A DNA stretch of 64,000 nucleotides from Dyadobacter sp. LHD-138 (GCF_030929615.1 NZ_JAVFVU010000031.1:1-64000); one strand, 5' to 3'; counted from the stretch's first letter, positions 27,256 through 36,322 are shown. Translations and numbers: made by a program. Notes: a model not told the origin generated them from the letters alone.

Positions 27256-27285
27256 CTCGGCGGTCGGTTCTCGGCTTTCGGATTA
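27256..27285. repeat. Second copy of the CGGCGGTC/TTTCGGATTA dispersed repeat
   Basis: Nearly the same 28-30 nt as at 13252-13283, starting 6 nt past the PfkB stop codon and before its terminator. Confidence 0.55.
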
Positions 27286-27295
27286 ATGGCTCAAT

Positions 27296-27349
27296 AAAAA
27301 GGTCTGTGAAAACGGAGATTTCTTTCTCTTCAATTCACAGGCCTTTTTT
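27296..27349 (+). terminator. Terminator of the PfkB gene
   Basis: AAAAAGGTCTGTGAA (27296-27310) pairs with TTCACAGGCCTTTTTT (27334-27349), with one G-U pair and a 23-nt loop, and ends in a T run. Confidence 0.8.
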
Positions 27350-27440
27350 CATAGGTCCACATCAGTAGCCTTTATTATTCAAAATTAAGTATTGTTCCGG
27401 GGCTTAACAGCCTTTATTTAATCCATAAACCAGTACTGCA

Positions 27441-28262
27441 ATGTCTTTTTTCAAGTCTAATATCCTGTTGACACTTGGGCTTCTTAGCTGTTTTTCGATA
27501 AAGGCTGTCAGCCAGACCCCGCCAAACGAATTGCCCGCAAGTAAACATAAGCTGATTGTCATTGCCCATCGCGGAAACCATACAAACGTTCCGGAAAACA
27601 CCTTAGCTTCTATCCATGAGGCAATTAAATTTGGTGTTGATTATGTGGAAGTTGATTTACGGACAACCAAAGATGGTCAGCTGATCATCCACCACGACGG
27701 TACCGTTGACCGGGCTACCAATGGAAAAGGTAAAGTAAATGAGCATACCCTGGCGGAAATCAAAAAACTTCAGGTTTATAACCACAACCATAAGACGCAC
27801 CACATTCCTGAGTTTCATGAGGTTTTGAAATTGTGTAAGAACAAGATCAATATTTATCTCGATTTCAAAGATGCTGACGTAGCGCAAACCTGGAAACAAA
27901 TTCAGGAAGCCGGCATGGAGAAACAAATTGTGGTTTACATCAATAAGAAAGAACAATATCCGCAGTGGAAAACCATTGCGCCAAAAATGCCTTTGATGAC
28001 GAGTGTACCCGATGAAGTGAAAAGTCAGGACCAGTTAACGGCATTTTTAAACGAAGTCAAAATTGACGTTGTGGATAATGTAGTCAACCCCGCAATAAAA
28101 GAGTTTCTTCATTCCAGAAATATTTCTGTGTGGCTGGATGTTCAGGATCCAAAGGAAGGTCCCGACTCATGGGCTGCTGCATTAAAAAAAGGTGTGCAGG
28201 GTTTGCAAACGGATCATCCGGAGGCTTTGATTGAATATTTGAAAAAAAACGGGTTACGATAG
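27441..28262 (+). CDS. Glycerophosphodiester phosphodiesterase family protein, secreted
   Basis: An N-terminal signal peptide (about residues 1-25, ending KAVSQ) precedes a GDPD TIM barrel. Catalytic His and Arg are in AHRGNHTNVPENT, the metal-binding Glu/Asp in VEVDLRTTKDG and the second His in HHDGTVDRAT. It hydrolyses glycerophosphodiesters to glycerol 3-phosphate and an alcohol, in the periplasm by inference. 273 residues is normal. It stands alone, with a hairpin-rich repeat beyond its stop. Confidence 0.92.
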   Translation: MSFFKSNILLTLGLLSCFSIKAVSQTPPNELPASKHKLIVIAHRGNHTNVPENTLASIHEAIKFGVDYVEVDLRTTKDGQLIIHHDGTVDRATNGKGKVNEHTLAEIKKLQVYNHNHKTHHIPEFHEVLKLCKNKINIYLDFKDADVAQTWKQIQEAGMEKQIVVYINKKEQYPQWKTIAPKMPLMTSVPDEVKSQDQLTAFLNEVKIDVVDNVVNPAIKEFLHSRNISVWLDVQDPKEGPDSWAAALKKGVQGLQTDHPEALIEYLKKNGLR

Positions 28263-28427
28263 GTCAGGACCTGAGCGGCTCCAGGGGAGCCCCCTGTTTA
28301 TAGATAAATATGTCTTATGCCAGATCCTAACTCCGTAGAGTTCCCTGATTATTTCAAGGAGACTCCTTGGAGCCGGGACCTGCAAGTTTCCCAGCAATTG
28401 CTATAAACAGGAGACGACTATGTCGTC
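28261..28427. repeat. Composite hairpin cluster downstream of the GDPD gene
   Basis: Hairpins with short centres are AGGTC-AG-GACCT (28261-28272), GGCTCC-AGG-GGAGCC (28277-28291), AACTC-CGTA-GAGTT (28329-28342), CAAGGA-GAC-TCCTTG (28355-28369) and GACGAC-TAT-GTCGTC (28413-28427). Perfect 11-bp outer arms CCTGTTTATAG (28293-28303) and CTATAAACAGG (28401-28411) enclose the middle. The first hairpin overlaps the GDPD stop codon region. Confidence 0.88.
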
Positions 28428-28527
28428 ATACTACCAATAAATCTACCCCAATTCATTTTACAGAATGCTACTGATTTAATCCATAACAGAATATCTTTAC
28501 GCCACAAAAATTTAAATTTTCCTTAAC

Positions 28528-28911
28528 ATGCCAAGACAAAATATTCTTACGGGCTCACCGTGGGAGGACAAAATGGGTTACTGCCGCGCCGTACGCATCG
28601 GTAACATTGTAGAAGTTTCAGGAACCGTTGCTATTGTGGACGGAGAAATCGTGAAAGCCGATGATGCCTATGCGCAAACCAATAACATCATTGAAAGAAT
28701 TGCAAAAGTGCTGGAAGAAGCAGGCGTTTCGCTAAAAGACGTCGTGCGTACGAGAATCTTTACAACCGACATCACGAAATTCGATGATATCGCCAGAGCA
28801 CACGGTGCTTTTTTTGGAGAAGTAAAACCAACAACGGGTATTTATGAAATCAGCAAACTGGTCTCTCCGGACTATCTTGTTGAAATTGAGTTTACAGCCG
28901 TAGTTGAATAA
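28528..28911 (+). CDS. RidA/YjgF-family protein lacking the catalytic Arg
   Basis: Small trimeric-barrel protein of 127 residues with the family core (VEVSGTVA, VEIEFTAVVE). In archetypal RidA a conserved Arg in the PARS/T segment binds the imine carboxylate; here the segment reads KPTTGIYEI, with Thr. It is therefore probably not an imine deaminase and belongs to one of the other Rid subgroups, whose functions are poorly known. A near-consensus TATCTTTA lies at about 28490-28497. A bidirectional terminator follows. Confidence 0.88.
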   Translation: MPRQNILTGSPWEDKMGYCRAVRIGNIVEVSGTVAIVDGEIVKADDAYAQTNNIIERIAKVLEEAGVSLKDVVRTRIFTTDITKFDDIARAHGAFFGEVKPTTGIYEISKLVSPDYLVEIEFTAVVE

Positions 28912-28918
28912 ATTATAG

Positions 28919-28960
28919 AAAAATGGGTTGTACGAAATAATTCGTACAACCCATTTTTTT
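28919..28960. terminator. Bidirectional terminator between the RidA-like and SNF2 genes
   Basis: AAAATGGGTTGTACGAA (28920-28936) pairs perfectly with TTCGTACAACCCATTTT around ATAA. There are A and T runs on the two sides. It overlaps the SNF2 stop codon and serves both convergent genes. Confidence 0.9.
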
Positions 28961-31900
28961 AGCTAAATAATGCCATGATATCATCCTGGCTTAGTTTTTT
29001 GATAAAACCAGCCTCTCCGCCTACCAGGTCTTCGGCCAATTCCTGCTTACGTTCCTGAAGCAATAATATCTTTTCTTCAATGGTATCCTTACAGATCATT
29101 TTATAGGCGAACACCTTGCGCGTCTGCCCGATCCGGTGCGTTCTGTCAATAGCCTGACGTTCCACCGCCGGATTCCACCAGGGATCCATCAGGTATACAT
29201 AATCCGCCTCAGTCAGGTTAAGGCCGACACCACCTGCTTTCAGACTCATTAAGAAAACGCGGCAATTCTGGTCATTCTGGAAGCGGTTTACACGTCCTGC
29301 ACGATCGACCGTCTGACCATCCAGATACTCGTAAGGAATGTTAACCTTCTCCAAATGCTGCCGTATCAGGTCAAGCATGCCAAGGAACTGGCTAAATATT
29401 AATATTTTATGGTTGGACGCATTTTCCTCTATTTCACGGGTAATCTCTTCCAACTTAGCAGACTCATTTCCATAATCCACATCATCCGAAAGCAACAAAG
29501 GCGAATCACAGATCTGACGCAGTTTAAGCAATGCTTCAAAAATAAGGAAGTTGCTTTTGTTTAAGCCATCCGTTGCCAGTTTCTCCGCAATTTGCAGTCG
29601 GTACTTCTCACGAATTGTTTCATAAACCTTCCGTTGCTTCTTGCCCATTTCACAATACAGAATCGTTTCTGTTTTGTCCGGCAGATCCGTTGCAACCTCC
29701 TCCTTCGTACGTTTCAACATAAAAGGATATACCAGACGGCGTAATTCCTCGGACTTCACCTTGTCCTGAAACTTGTCAATCGGGTTGGCATATTCTGCAC
29801 GGAAAAAGTCGGCATGACCCAATAACCCCGGATTTAAAAACTCAAACTGAGAGTATAAATCGAAGGTATTATTCTCAACTGGTGTACCCGTCATGGCCAG
29901 ACGATTGTTCGATCTGAGTAATCTCGATGCCTTTGCAGTCAACGAATCCGGATTTTTGATCGCCTGCGATTCATCCAGTACAATATAATTAAACTGTATT
30001 TTCTTTAACAACTCCACGTCACTTCTCATGGTGCCATAGGTTGTCAGGATAATATCATATTCTTCAAAAAACTCAAGATCCTTCCGACGGTCCATACCCC
30101 TGTGTACATACAGTTTCAGATCCGGCGTGAACTTGGCCGACTCTGCCTGCCAGTTGAAAATCAGCGTAGTAGGCACTACGACCAAATTCGTAGACTCAGG
30201 GTTTTTGTTTTTCTGATGTTGCAGGAATGTCAGCATCTGTAAAGTTTTACCTAAACCCATGTCATCAGCCAAACATCCTCCCCAGCCAAATTCTTCAAGA
30301 AAATTCAGCCATTTATATCCTTCTTCCTGATACTGACGCAGCCTCGCATTGATATTTTCAGGAAGCGGTACACTTGGTATTTCTTTAAAATTCAGGAGCT
30401 TTTGTTTTTTCTCCCAAAGTTCCTGCAAAACTTCTTCGTTGTCAATTTGAGAAGCAAGCTCCTCAATCAACGAAAAGTGAAATTTAGACAAATGAACTTC
30501 GTCACCATCCACCCGGCCGAATTTCAGCAGCGGTTCAAGTTTCTGGATCCACTCCTCAGGCAAAATGCCCATTGAGCCGTCTTTAAGCTCAACATAATTC
30601 TGCTTTTTCAATAACGCTTTTTTCGCATCCGCCAGCGTTACCTGCTGATCTCCAAAACTGATCTCGATTTGCATATCAAACCAGTCAATTCCGGACGAAG
30701 CCCTGATCTGTACTTTTCCGCGGTTGGGGTTAATCCGCATTTTTTTCAGGTCTTTAAAACCTAAAAGCTGCACTTCCTTTTCCTCAACCGTATCAACGAA
30801 ATGGAATAACCATCCTTCTTTCATTACCTCCTCGAAAGGAATAAAGAAAAACGGCTGATCTGGCTGCTGTGCAAATTCAGGATGAAGGGATTTGACCCAC
30901 TCCCAATGTGCCTTTTCAGCGGTTATGTCGCGTTCAAGCAGCTGGATCTTGTTGTCTTCAAAGCCTGCTTTCGTTCTTTGATTGTCGTGAATCAGTTCCG
31001 TTTCCTCCGCTTCCGCATCTCCCTCATAAACATAGGTCGGTACAATCAGCAGATTGGCTTCATCTTCTTTCAGATATATTCTGCCTTTCACATACTTCAT
31101 CGAGCTCGTTGCCAACTCGTGACGTGTCTGGAAAATAACCTCGAAATGTTCCGTAACCGGCATTACCCACTCCTTCATGAAACTTTCTGCATGATCCTTC
31201 CGCACCCGGATTTTATATCCGTTCTGGCGCAGATAATCAACCATTTCAGCATCATTGATACTTTCCCAACGGAAAAGTATTTCGCTCTTATGAATTCCCA
31301 GCCAAAAGCTCTCAAAAGTGCCTGCTACCAATTTCAAATCAACCGGCCGCCCTTTTTCGATCTCCACATAGGGATTCAGGCTTATGAATTCCTGATCCTC
31401 GGTCAGTACAAAAAATAACTTTGCAGGGGTTGGATGGAGTTTTACTTCCTGAAGCTGGTTTTGATTCGTCACATAATCGTTTTCAGTAATGAACAGTCGC
31501 TCACCGCTCAAATCCTTGAAAATCCGAACGATCTGACGTCCCACCCATTTATGTGCTTCACTTTGATAATCCGAGGACTCGTCACTTAAATGACCAATGG
31601 CCTGGCCACGGCCCTTCATATATTTCTGAAGTCCCTCCGGACTGAACTGACGTGCAATTCTCACCAATCTGGAATCGCCTGCGGTCAATACCGGAATTTC
31701 CTCAGGTAAATAAGCCGTACCGGATCCACCGGCAATGCTACGGATATGCGTATATTTTTGTGTTTTAGCGCTGCTTTTTGCAGAAAAAATACCAAAACCA
31801 ACATCCAGTAAGCTGTCAAAACCGCGTGGCCAGAAAACATACAACGAAAGACGTTCATCACCTGAATGTGAATCGTTATCGGTAACCTGATAAGTCGGTA

Positions 31901-32741
31901 ATAAATCAGGAATAACCTTGTCCCGCAACTGCTGCCAGTTTTGATACACACCCACTTTTTGAATCCCCTTATCCTGTCTGATCAACTGCAAAGCACCGCT
32001 TGCATCAATTTTGAAATCAAACTTTCCTTCCAGGTTGTCTTCCAGGTTATAGCCGTATTCGGCAAGAAGGTTCTGCTTATCCTCCGTCCAGTCACGCATC
32101 ATTTCAAACGCACGCTCGCCAAACTGATCGCGTAGTTTCAGCAGCGCACTCAGTTTATGCTCACAGAGCGGCACATACAGTGTCTGATTACACGTACAGG
32201 CAGTTTGTATCTGATTTGAATTGGGTATTTTGGTAAATTGTACTGAAAACTCCTGGTCTTTGAGATTCACCTTACAATCAGCAAATCCGTCACGTGTAGC
32301 AATGATATCTACTTTGGAGATTTGGTTGCGGTTATTCCAGTGTTCACGCTGCACAAGATCTTCGAGATACGGATCCTTCAGAGAAGGCAATATCACCAGG
32401 GTATCTGCCATTTCGTGGGCCGTAGGCTTCACATAGGCCGGCATTTTATCCAGAACATACAACGTCATCGCAATCCGATGCTTGCAAAGGCCGCCATAGT
32501 CATGGGTGCACGTACAGGAAGTACTTATATTCGGGGTAAGAAAATCCTGAATTGTAATCACATAATCACGGACCGAGTAATCACTTTTTACTTTGAATTC
32601 GGCATAACCTCCTCCATTGTAATCCAACTTCACAACGCTATAGCCTCCGCTACTGAAAATTGATCGTCCTTGTGATAGTGTTTGGCCCTCAGAGTTTCTT
32701 CTTAAAAACTGTGATAATCGCTCCTTCCTCTCGTTGTCCAT
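28959..32741 (-). CDS. SNF2-family DEAD/DEAH helicase with two SWIM zinc fingers
   Basis: The 1260-residue protein is a DNA-dependent ATPase/translocase of the bacterial SNF2 (HepA/RapA-related) group. Two CxC...CxH SWIM fingers lie at C76/C78/C86/H88 and C182/C184/C193/H195. A large middle region of about 600 residues has no motif I recognise. The motor domain has Walker A DDMGLGKT near residue 825-832, motif II DESQ, motif III TGTPVEN and helicase C motifs GGVGLNLTEAD and QAIDRTHRIGQ. The role is probably transcription recycling or DNA remodelling; it is not linked to a defence gene here. Confidence 0.92.
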   Translation of the reverse strand: MDNERKERLSQFLRRNSEGQTLSQGRSIFSSGGYSVVKLDYNGGGYAEFKVKSDYSVRDYVITIQDFLTPNISTSCTCTHDYGGLCKHRIAMTLYVLDKMPAYVKPTAHEMADTLVILPSLKDPYLEDLVQREHWNNRNQISKVDIIATRDGFADCKVNLKDQEFSVQFTKIPNSNQIQTACTCNQTLYVPLCEHKLSALLKLRDQFGERAFEMMRDWTEDKQNLLAEYGYNLEDNLEGKFDFKIDASGALQLIRQDKGIQKVGVYQNWQQLRDKVIPDLLPTYQVTDNDSHSGDERLSLYVFWPRGFDSLLDVGFGIFSAKSSAKTQKYTHIRSIAGGSGTAYLPEEIPVLTAGDSRLVRIARQFSPEGLQKYMKGRGQAIGHLSDESSDYQSEAHKWVGRQIVRIFKDLSGERLFITENDYVTNQNQLQEVKLHPTPAKLFFVLTEDQEFISLNPYVEIEKGRPVDLKLVAGTFESFWLGIHKSEILFRWESINDAEMVDYLRQNGYKIRVRKDHAESFMKEWVMPVTEHFEVIFQTRHELATSSMKYVKGRIYLKEDEANLLIVPTYVYEGDAEAEETELIHDNQRTKAGFEDNKIQLLERDITAEKAHWEWVKSLHPEFAQQPDQPFFFIPFEEVMKEGWLFHFVDTVEEKEVQLLGFKDLKKMRINPNRGKVQIRASSGIDWFDMQIEISFGDQQVTLADAKKALLKKQNYVELKDGSMGILPEEWIQKLEPLLKFGRVDGDEVHLSKFHFSLIEELASQIDNEEVLQELWEKKQKLLNFKEIPSVPLPENINARLRQYQEEGYKWLNFLEEFGWGGCLADDMGLGKTLQMLTFLQHQKNKNPESTNLVVVPTTLIFNWQAESAKFTPDLKLYVHRGMDRRKDLEFFEEYDIILTTYGTMRSDVELLKKIQFNYIVLDESQAIKNPDSLTAKASRLLRSNNRLAMTGTPVENNTFDLYSQFEFLNPGLLGHADFFRAEYANPIDKFQDKVKSEELRRLVYPFMLKRTKEEVATDLPDKTETILYCEMGKKQRKVYETIREKYRLQIAEKLATDGLNKSNFLIFEALLKLRQICDSPLLLSDDVDYGNESAKLEEITREIEENASNHKILIFSQFLGMLDLIRQHLEKVNIPYEYLDGQTVDRAGRVNRFQNDQNCRVFLMSLKAGGVGLNLTEADYVYLMDPWWNPAVERQAIDRTHRIGQTRKVFAYKMICKDTIEEKILLLQERKQELAEDLVGGEAGFIKKLSQDDIMALFS

Positions 32742-32765
32742 TTATCCTTGAAACTCGTTAAACCG

Positions 32766-32773
32766 CAAAAGTA
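32766..32773 (-). promoter_or_regulatory. Putative -7 box for the SNF2 gene
   Basis: On the minus strand TACTTTTG matches TAnnTTTG and would place the start about 18 nt before the ATG at 32741. No TTG stands at the usual -33 distance. Confidence 0.45.
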
Positions 32774-32945
32774 CGGTTTGTTTCTGTTTTTGTGAAGCCC
32801 GTTCTAAAAGTATAATGGAAATTGCATTAAAAAACCTTCTATAGTGCAACTATGCTCTATAATTTAATCCGACTTTTCAGAATAAAATCGGTGGAAGCTA
32901 TTTTTGGAATTTTATTAGGTGCTTGGAATTGCCTGTTCGAACCAC

Positions 32946-33413
32946 CTATTTTGCATAAGGCTGATCAATAACGCCTATGTATGAAGACTTCAGACGACCG
33001 CTCAGATATTTTTGAATATCCTTGCCCACATTGGGATACATCAGCCGTTTTTCGAGTTCAGAAAAAGGAAGCCATACCACTTCCAGCGCGGTCGTTTCAG
33101 CAGGATTTAACACCGGCACCCCCTCCCCGATTTTCGCATTGAAAACCACATGAAGTGTCTCCTTTTTCATTTCGCTCCACAAAACCTCGCCACAAAGTGC
33201 CATTTCGCCGATTTCAATCTTTATGCCCAGCTCTTCCATCAGCTCTCTTCGCAATGCTTCCGGCAAGCATTCGTCCGGATCCGGGTTTCCTCCCGGGAGT
33301 GCATACACTTCCTTTTGGCCATACTGATAACGCATGGTTAAAACGGTTCCTTCCTGAATGATGATAACTGCCGGACGTACTTTCATGTGTGATTGGGCTT
33401 CGTGCACCGGCAA
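32946..33413 (-). CDS. NUDIX hydrolase
   Basis: The Nudix box is complete: GGNPDPDECLPEALRREL continues into MEELGI, giving Gx5Ex7REUxEExGU. Such enzymes cleave nucleoside diphosphates linked to another moiety. 155 residues; the start at 33413 is used, but MKVRPAVIII at 33386 is an equally plausible start. It follows gmhA by 21 nt on the same strand and so is likely co-transcribed with it. The substrate is unknown; an ADP-sugar is possible given gmhA. Confidence 0.85.
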   Translation of the reverse strand: MPVHEAQSHMKVRPAVIIIQEGTVLTMRYQYGQKEVYALPGGNPDPDECLPEALRRELMEELGIKIEIGEMALCGEVLWSEMKKETLHVVFNAKIGEGVPVLNPAETTALEVVWLPFSELEKRLMYPNVGKDIQKYLSGRLKSSYIGVIDQPYAK

Positions 33414-33434
33414 AATAATAACTTTCCCGATAAG

Positions 33435-34019
33435 TTATTCCCCAATCACCATTTTTTCGATCAGAAGCATAAATATATGTATCACTTTGATGTGTATTTC
33501 CTGAATACGGTCTGCGTAACCGAAATGGGGAACACGGATTTCTACATCGGCTAAACCGGCCAGTTGCCCGCCATCTTTACCAGACAGAATTACCACCTTC
33601 ATTCCTTTAGCCTTTGCCGCTTCCACGGCCCGAATAATATTCGCGGAATTGCCACTGGTGCTCAGCCCCAAAAGTACATCCCCTGACTGGCCAAGCCCCT
33701 CTACAAATCTTGAAAATACATATTCAAAACCAAAATCATTGCTCACGCAGCTCAGATGACTGACATCAGAAATAGCGATTGCAGGCAATGCACGGCGATT
33801 GTTACGATAACGCCCGGTTAGTTCCTCTGCAAAATGCATGGCATCGCAGTGCGAGCCACCGTTTCCGCACGAAATAATTTTATTATTGCTTAAAATCGCT
33901 TCCGCCATCAAAGACGCCGCTTTTTCAATTTTTTCTATCTGAATCGGATCACTTAAAAATGCATCGAGAACAGTTTGTGCTTCCCGAAGTTCCTGACTAA
34001 TAATATTCTGGTATCCCAT
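33435..34019 (-). CDS. gmhA: Phosphoheptose isomerase (sedoheptulose 7-phosphate isomerase)
   Basis: SIS-fold isomerase that starts synthesis of the heptose of LPS inner core. 194 residues. The SIS substrate loop is [20 protein letters not shown], and the second loop STSGNSANI holds the phosphate. Catalytic Glu/His candidates lie in AEELTGR and in HIKVIH. It has a consensus promoter 37 nt upstream. Other hep genes (hldE, gmhB) are not adjacent. Confidence 0.93.
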   Translation of the reverse strand: MGYQNIISQELREAQTVLDAFLSDPIQIEKIEKAASLMAEAILSNNKIISCGNGGSHCDAMHFAEELTGRYRNNRRALPAIAISDVSHLSCVSNDFGFEYVFSRFVEGLGQSGDVLLGLSTSGNSANIIRAVEAAKAKGMKVVILSGKDGGQLAGLADVEIRVPHFGYADRIQEIHIKVIHIFMLLIEKMVIGE

Positions 34020-34055
34020 ACTGGTAATTTGAACAAAATCTTTTCAACAATTAAA

Positions 34056-34085
34056 CAAATGTATCTAATAACGGTACGCTGGCAA
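34056..34085 (-). promoter_or_regulatory. Promoter of gmhA-NUDIX
   Basis: On the minus strand TTG (34085-34083), a 19-nt spacer and TACATTTG (34063-34056) match the Bacteroidota consensus. Transcription would start near 34049, 30 nt before the gmhA ATG. Confidence 0.65.
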
Positions 34086-34115
34086 AAGCAAATGCAAAAC
34101 CGGCCGGAATTATCG

Positions 34116-34772
34116 CTAGATTTTTACTGCCCGAAGCACGTGCCATTTTTTCCCCGGCCCTTTGTGTTTTTCCACTGAAAATCCCACGGCAGCCAGCGCT
34201 CTTTTTACAATTCCTTTGGATGAATATGTTACTAATACGCCGCCAGGCCTCGTTTGGGCCGCTATTTTGGAAAGTATTTCTTCTGTCCAAAGTTCAGGCT
34301 GTGCTTTGGGATCAAAGGCATCGTAGTAAATTACATCGAAAAGCTCGTCCGCAGCAAATTCCTGTAAGGTCAGGTGTTCTTTTCTGAACCGGAAATATTC
34401 TGACATCTGGTGCGTCACGCCCCATTCAGCCTCATGCAGTTGCATCAATCCGCTTTCGGAAGTCACCGTTTCATAGTTCAGTTTCGAAGCCTCTTCCAAT
34501 GCAACGGGAAAGGCTTCCACACCGGTATAATAAATCTGCTTGCTGTAATGTTTGGCAGCCTGCCAGGTAAGAAAGGCATTTAATCCCGTCCCAAAACCCA
34601 TTTCAAAGACATGTAAAGGTTCCTGCGAAGTTTCAAGAAAAGGAATTAATCCAAGATTCATATAAATGTGTCTGGACTCTTTAAGCGCGCCAGACACAGA
34701 ATGATAATGCTGATTGTATTGAGAATTGAATAAGGAATGTGATCCGTCCTCGGTCAATTTTAAACGTTCCAA
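34116..34772 (-). CDS. mnmD: tRNA (5-methylaminomethyl-2-thiouridine)(34) methyltransferase, MnmD type
   Basis: Stand-alone MnmD domain (218 residues) that uses SAM to make mnm5s2U at the wobble base of certain tRNAs. In gamma-proteobacteria this is fused to an FAD oxidase as MnmC; no oxidase domain is present here. SAM loop FEMGFGTGLNAFLTW and the family motif YYDAFDPKAQPELW are clear. The segment RPGGVLVTYSSKG follows, then the C-terminal GPGKKWHVLRA. It is 38 nt after the aspartyl protease stop on the same strand. Confidence 0.93.
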   Translation of the reverse strand: MERLKLTEDGSHSLFNSQYNQHYHSVSGALKESRHIYMNLGLIPFLETSQEPLHVFEMGFGTGLNAFLTWQAAKHYSKQIYYTGVEAFPVALEEASKLNYETVTSESGLMQLHEAEWGVTHQMSEYFRFRKEHLTLQEFAADELFDVIYYDAFDPKAQPELWTEEILSKIAAQTRPGGVLVTYSSKGIVKRALAAVGFSVEKHKGPGKKWHVLRAVKI

Positions 34773-34809
34773 AATAAAGCCATTGATTAAGTTGTGGCTT
34801 TAAAAATAC

Positions 34810-36078
34810 TCAAATCATTCTTCGCAGCGTAATCCTGGTAAAGAAAATATTACCATTCCGCTTCACAAGCAAGTCTATATTCCTGCCATCGCCGCGCTGC
34901 ATGAGCTTATAAATCTCGCTTACATTCAACTCAGCCGCTGCGTGATCATCAATAAACAAGAGCTGATCTCCCTCCAGCAGTCCTGCAAGTGAGGCTGGTG
35001 ATTTTTCCTGCACATGATTGATAAAATAGGAATGCAAATCGCTGCCCTCGGCACGGATTTCCATACCACTCATATCATGTTCAAATTTCTCCCTCAAGCG
35101 GCTCCTGACCGGCTTCAAAACCATATAGCCCTCGTGATAATTCATCGTGACTTTGAATCTCCTCAGCAGCTCGCAACCAATATTTCCCTGACGCTCGACA
35201 TTGGCGCCCATCTTGGCACTGAACCCGGCACTGTCAGGGAAAGAGGCAACAATGTTATCAAGCTCAAAACGCCCCAGCTTCATTTTGTCCACACGGGCCA
35301 GATTCCCATTGATAACGCCATTCAATCCTCTGCCCAGCTGCGCCCGGATCACTTTTTCAGGCAGACGATACGTTTCTTTCGGTGTGTTATTCAGCAGCAA
35401 AGCGTGACCGGCACCCGTATCGATCAGTACACGGATCGGTTTTTCCCTGCCGTCGGCAAACAACGTTACGGCATCGGTAAACGGTTTCGTGTCTTCGATA
35501 ATGATTGGATGTTTGTCGCCTTTGCTTGGCTTGTATTTATAATTTCCGTTTTGTGTCAGCAATAGCTCTCTTCTGGAAAAGTCGATTGTAACAACGAAAT
35601 TGTTGAATATATCATAACCAAAAATCCCGTGAACGGGCACACCAACATATTCCGACAAACGCAGAAAATCCTGTTCTATCACGACAATATTTTGATGATT
35701 CGCTCTGAGACGCCCCATTGCAAACCGGTTATCAATAGCGACATGTGCTGCGATCGATTTTCCCTCGCCCGCACCTGAAAGATTGATCTTGCGGGTCAGC
35801 CTTAACTTATCGGGCCGTAAAATATTCGGATCGGTAATAATGATGGAACTTACACCCGTATCCAGAATGAAGCGTAATGAATCGACGTCATTGATACGCG
35901 CGTAAACTAAAATGAGATTGGAGTGAAGTTCAAAAGGAATACGTGCTGTCTTATGGTTTTTGTCCAAAAAATAGCCATATTTTTCGTCCGCATTGTCAGT
36001 GCCATCCACGGATGCCGCTCTAGCGGCTTCAGAAATAAAAAGTGTGCTGATTAACAATAACCAGATAAAAGTTTTCAT
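34810..36078 (-). CDS. Secreted retropepsin-like aspartyl protease with PDZ domain
   Basis: A signal peptide (about residues 1-21, ARA cleavage) is followed by two aspartyl-protease half-domains in one chain, with active Asp in FILDTGVSS and VLIDTGAGH. A C-terminal PDZ domain (SLAGLLEGDQLLFIDDHAA) follows. Two DTG half-sites in one polypeptide allow an intramolecular active site. The protein likely acts in the periplasm or outer membrane; substrate unknown. It has an exceptionally strong ribosome-binding site for this phylum. 422 residues. Confidence 0.88.
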   Translation of the reverse strand: MKTFIWLLLISTLFISEAARAASVDGTDNADEKYGYFLDKNHKTARIPFELHSNLILVYARINDVDSLRFILDTGVSSIIITDPNILRPDKLRLTRKINLSGAGEGKSIAAHVAIDNRFAMGRLRANHQNIVVIEQDFLRLSEYVGVPVHGIFGYDIFNNFVVTIDFSRRELLLTQNGNYKYKPSKGDKHPIIIEDTKPFTDAVTLFADGREKPIRVLIDTGAGHALLLNNTPKETYRLPEKVIRAQLGRGLNGVINGNLARVDKMKLGRFELDNIVASFPDSAGFSAKMGANVERQGNIGCELLRRFKVTMNYHEGYMVLKPVRSRLREKFEHDMSGMEIRAEGSDLHSYFINHVQEKSPASLAGLLEGDQLLFIDDHAAAELNVSEIYKLMQRGDGRNIDLLVKRNGNIFFTRITLRRMI

Positions 36079-36083
36079 CGTGG

Positions 36084-36091
36084 CCTCCTTT
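36084..36091 (-). promoter_or_regulatory. Strong Shine-Dalgarno before the aspartyl protease
   Basis: On the minus strand AAAGGAGG lies 5 nt before the ATG at 36078. Most genes in this window lack such a sequence, so this site stands out and fixes the start codon. Confidence 0.75.
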
Positions 36092-36314
36092 CTTTTTAAC
36101 CTTGATATCTATTTTATTTTCATAAATTAAACGGTCTCATTACGAATGATTTACGCCCTTTATGTGGGCACAAGTATTCATTTTACCAAAATCGGTCTCT
36201 TATGTAAAAATAGCTTATTATTCTATAATAAACACAAAAAAATCTTCGTATTTCATCATTGTGCTGAATATATTTTTAAGAGAGAATAGAATACCGGAAA
36301 TGAGGAAATAATGG

Positions 36315-36322
36315 TAAGTTTG
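36315..36322 (+). promoter_or_regulatory. Putative -7 box for tpiA
   Basis: TAAGTTTG matches TAnnTTTG and would start transcription about 30 nt before the tpiA ATG. No TTG is present at -33. Confidence 0.5.
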
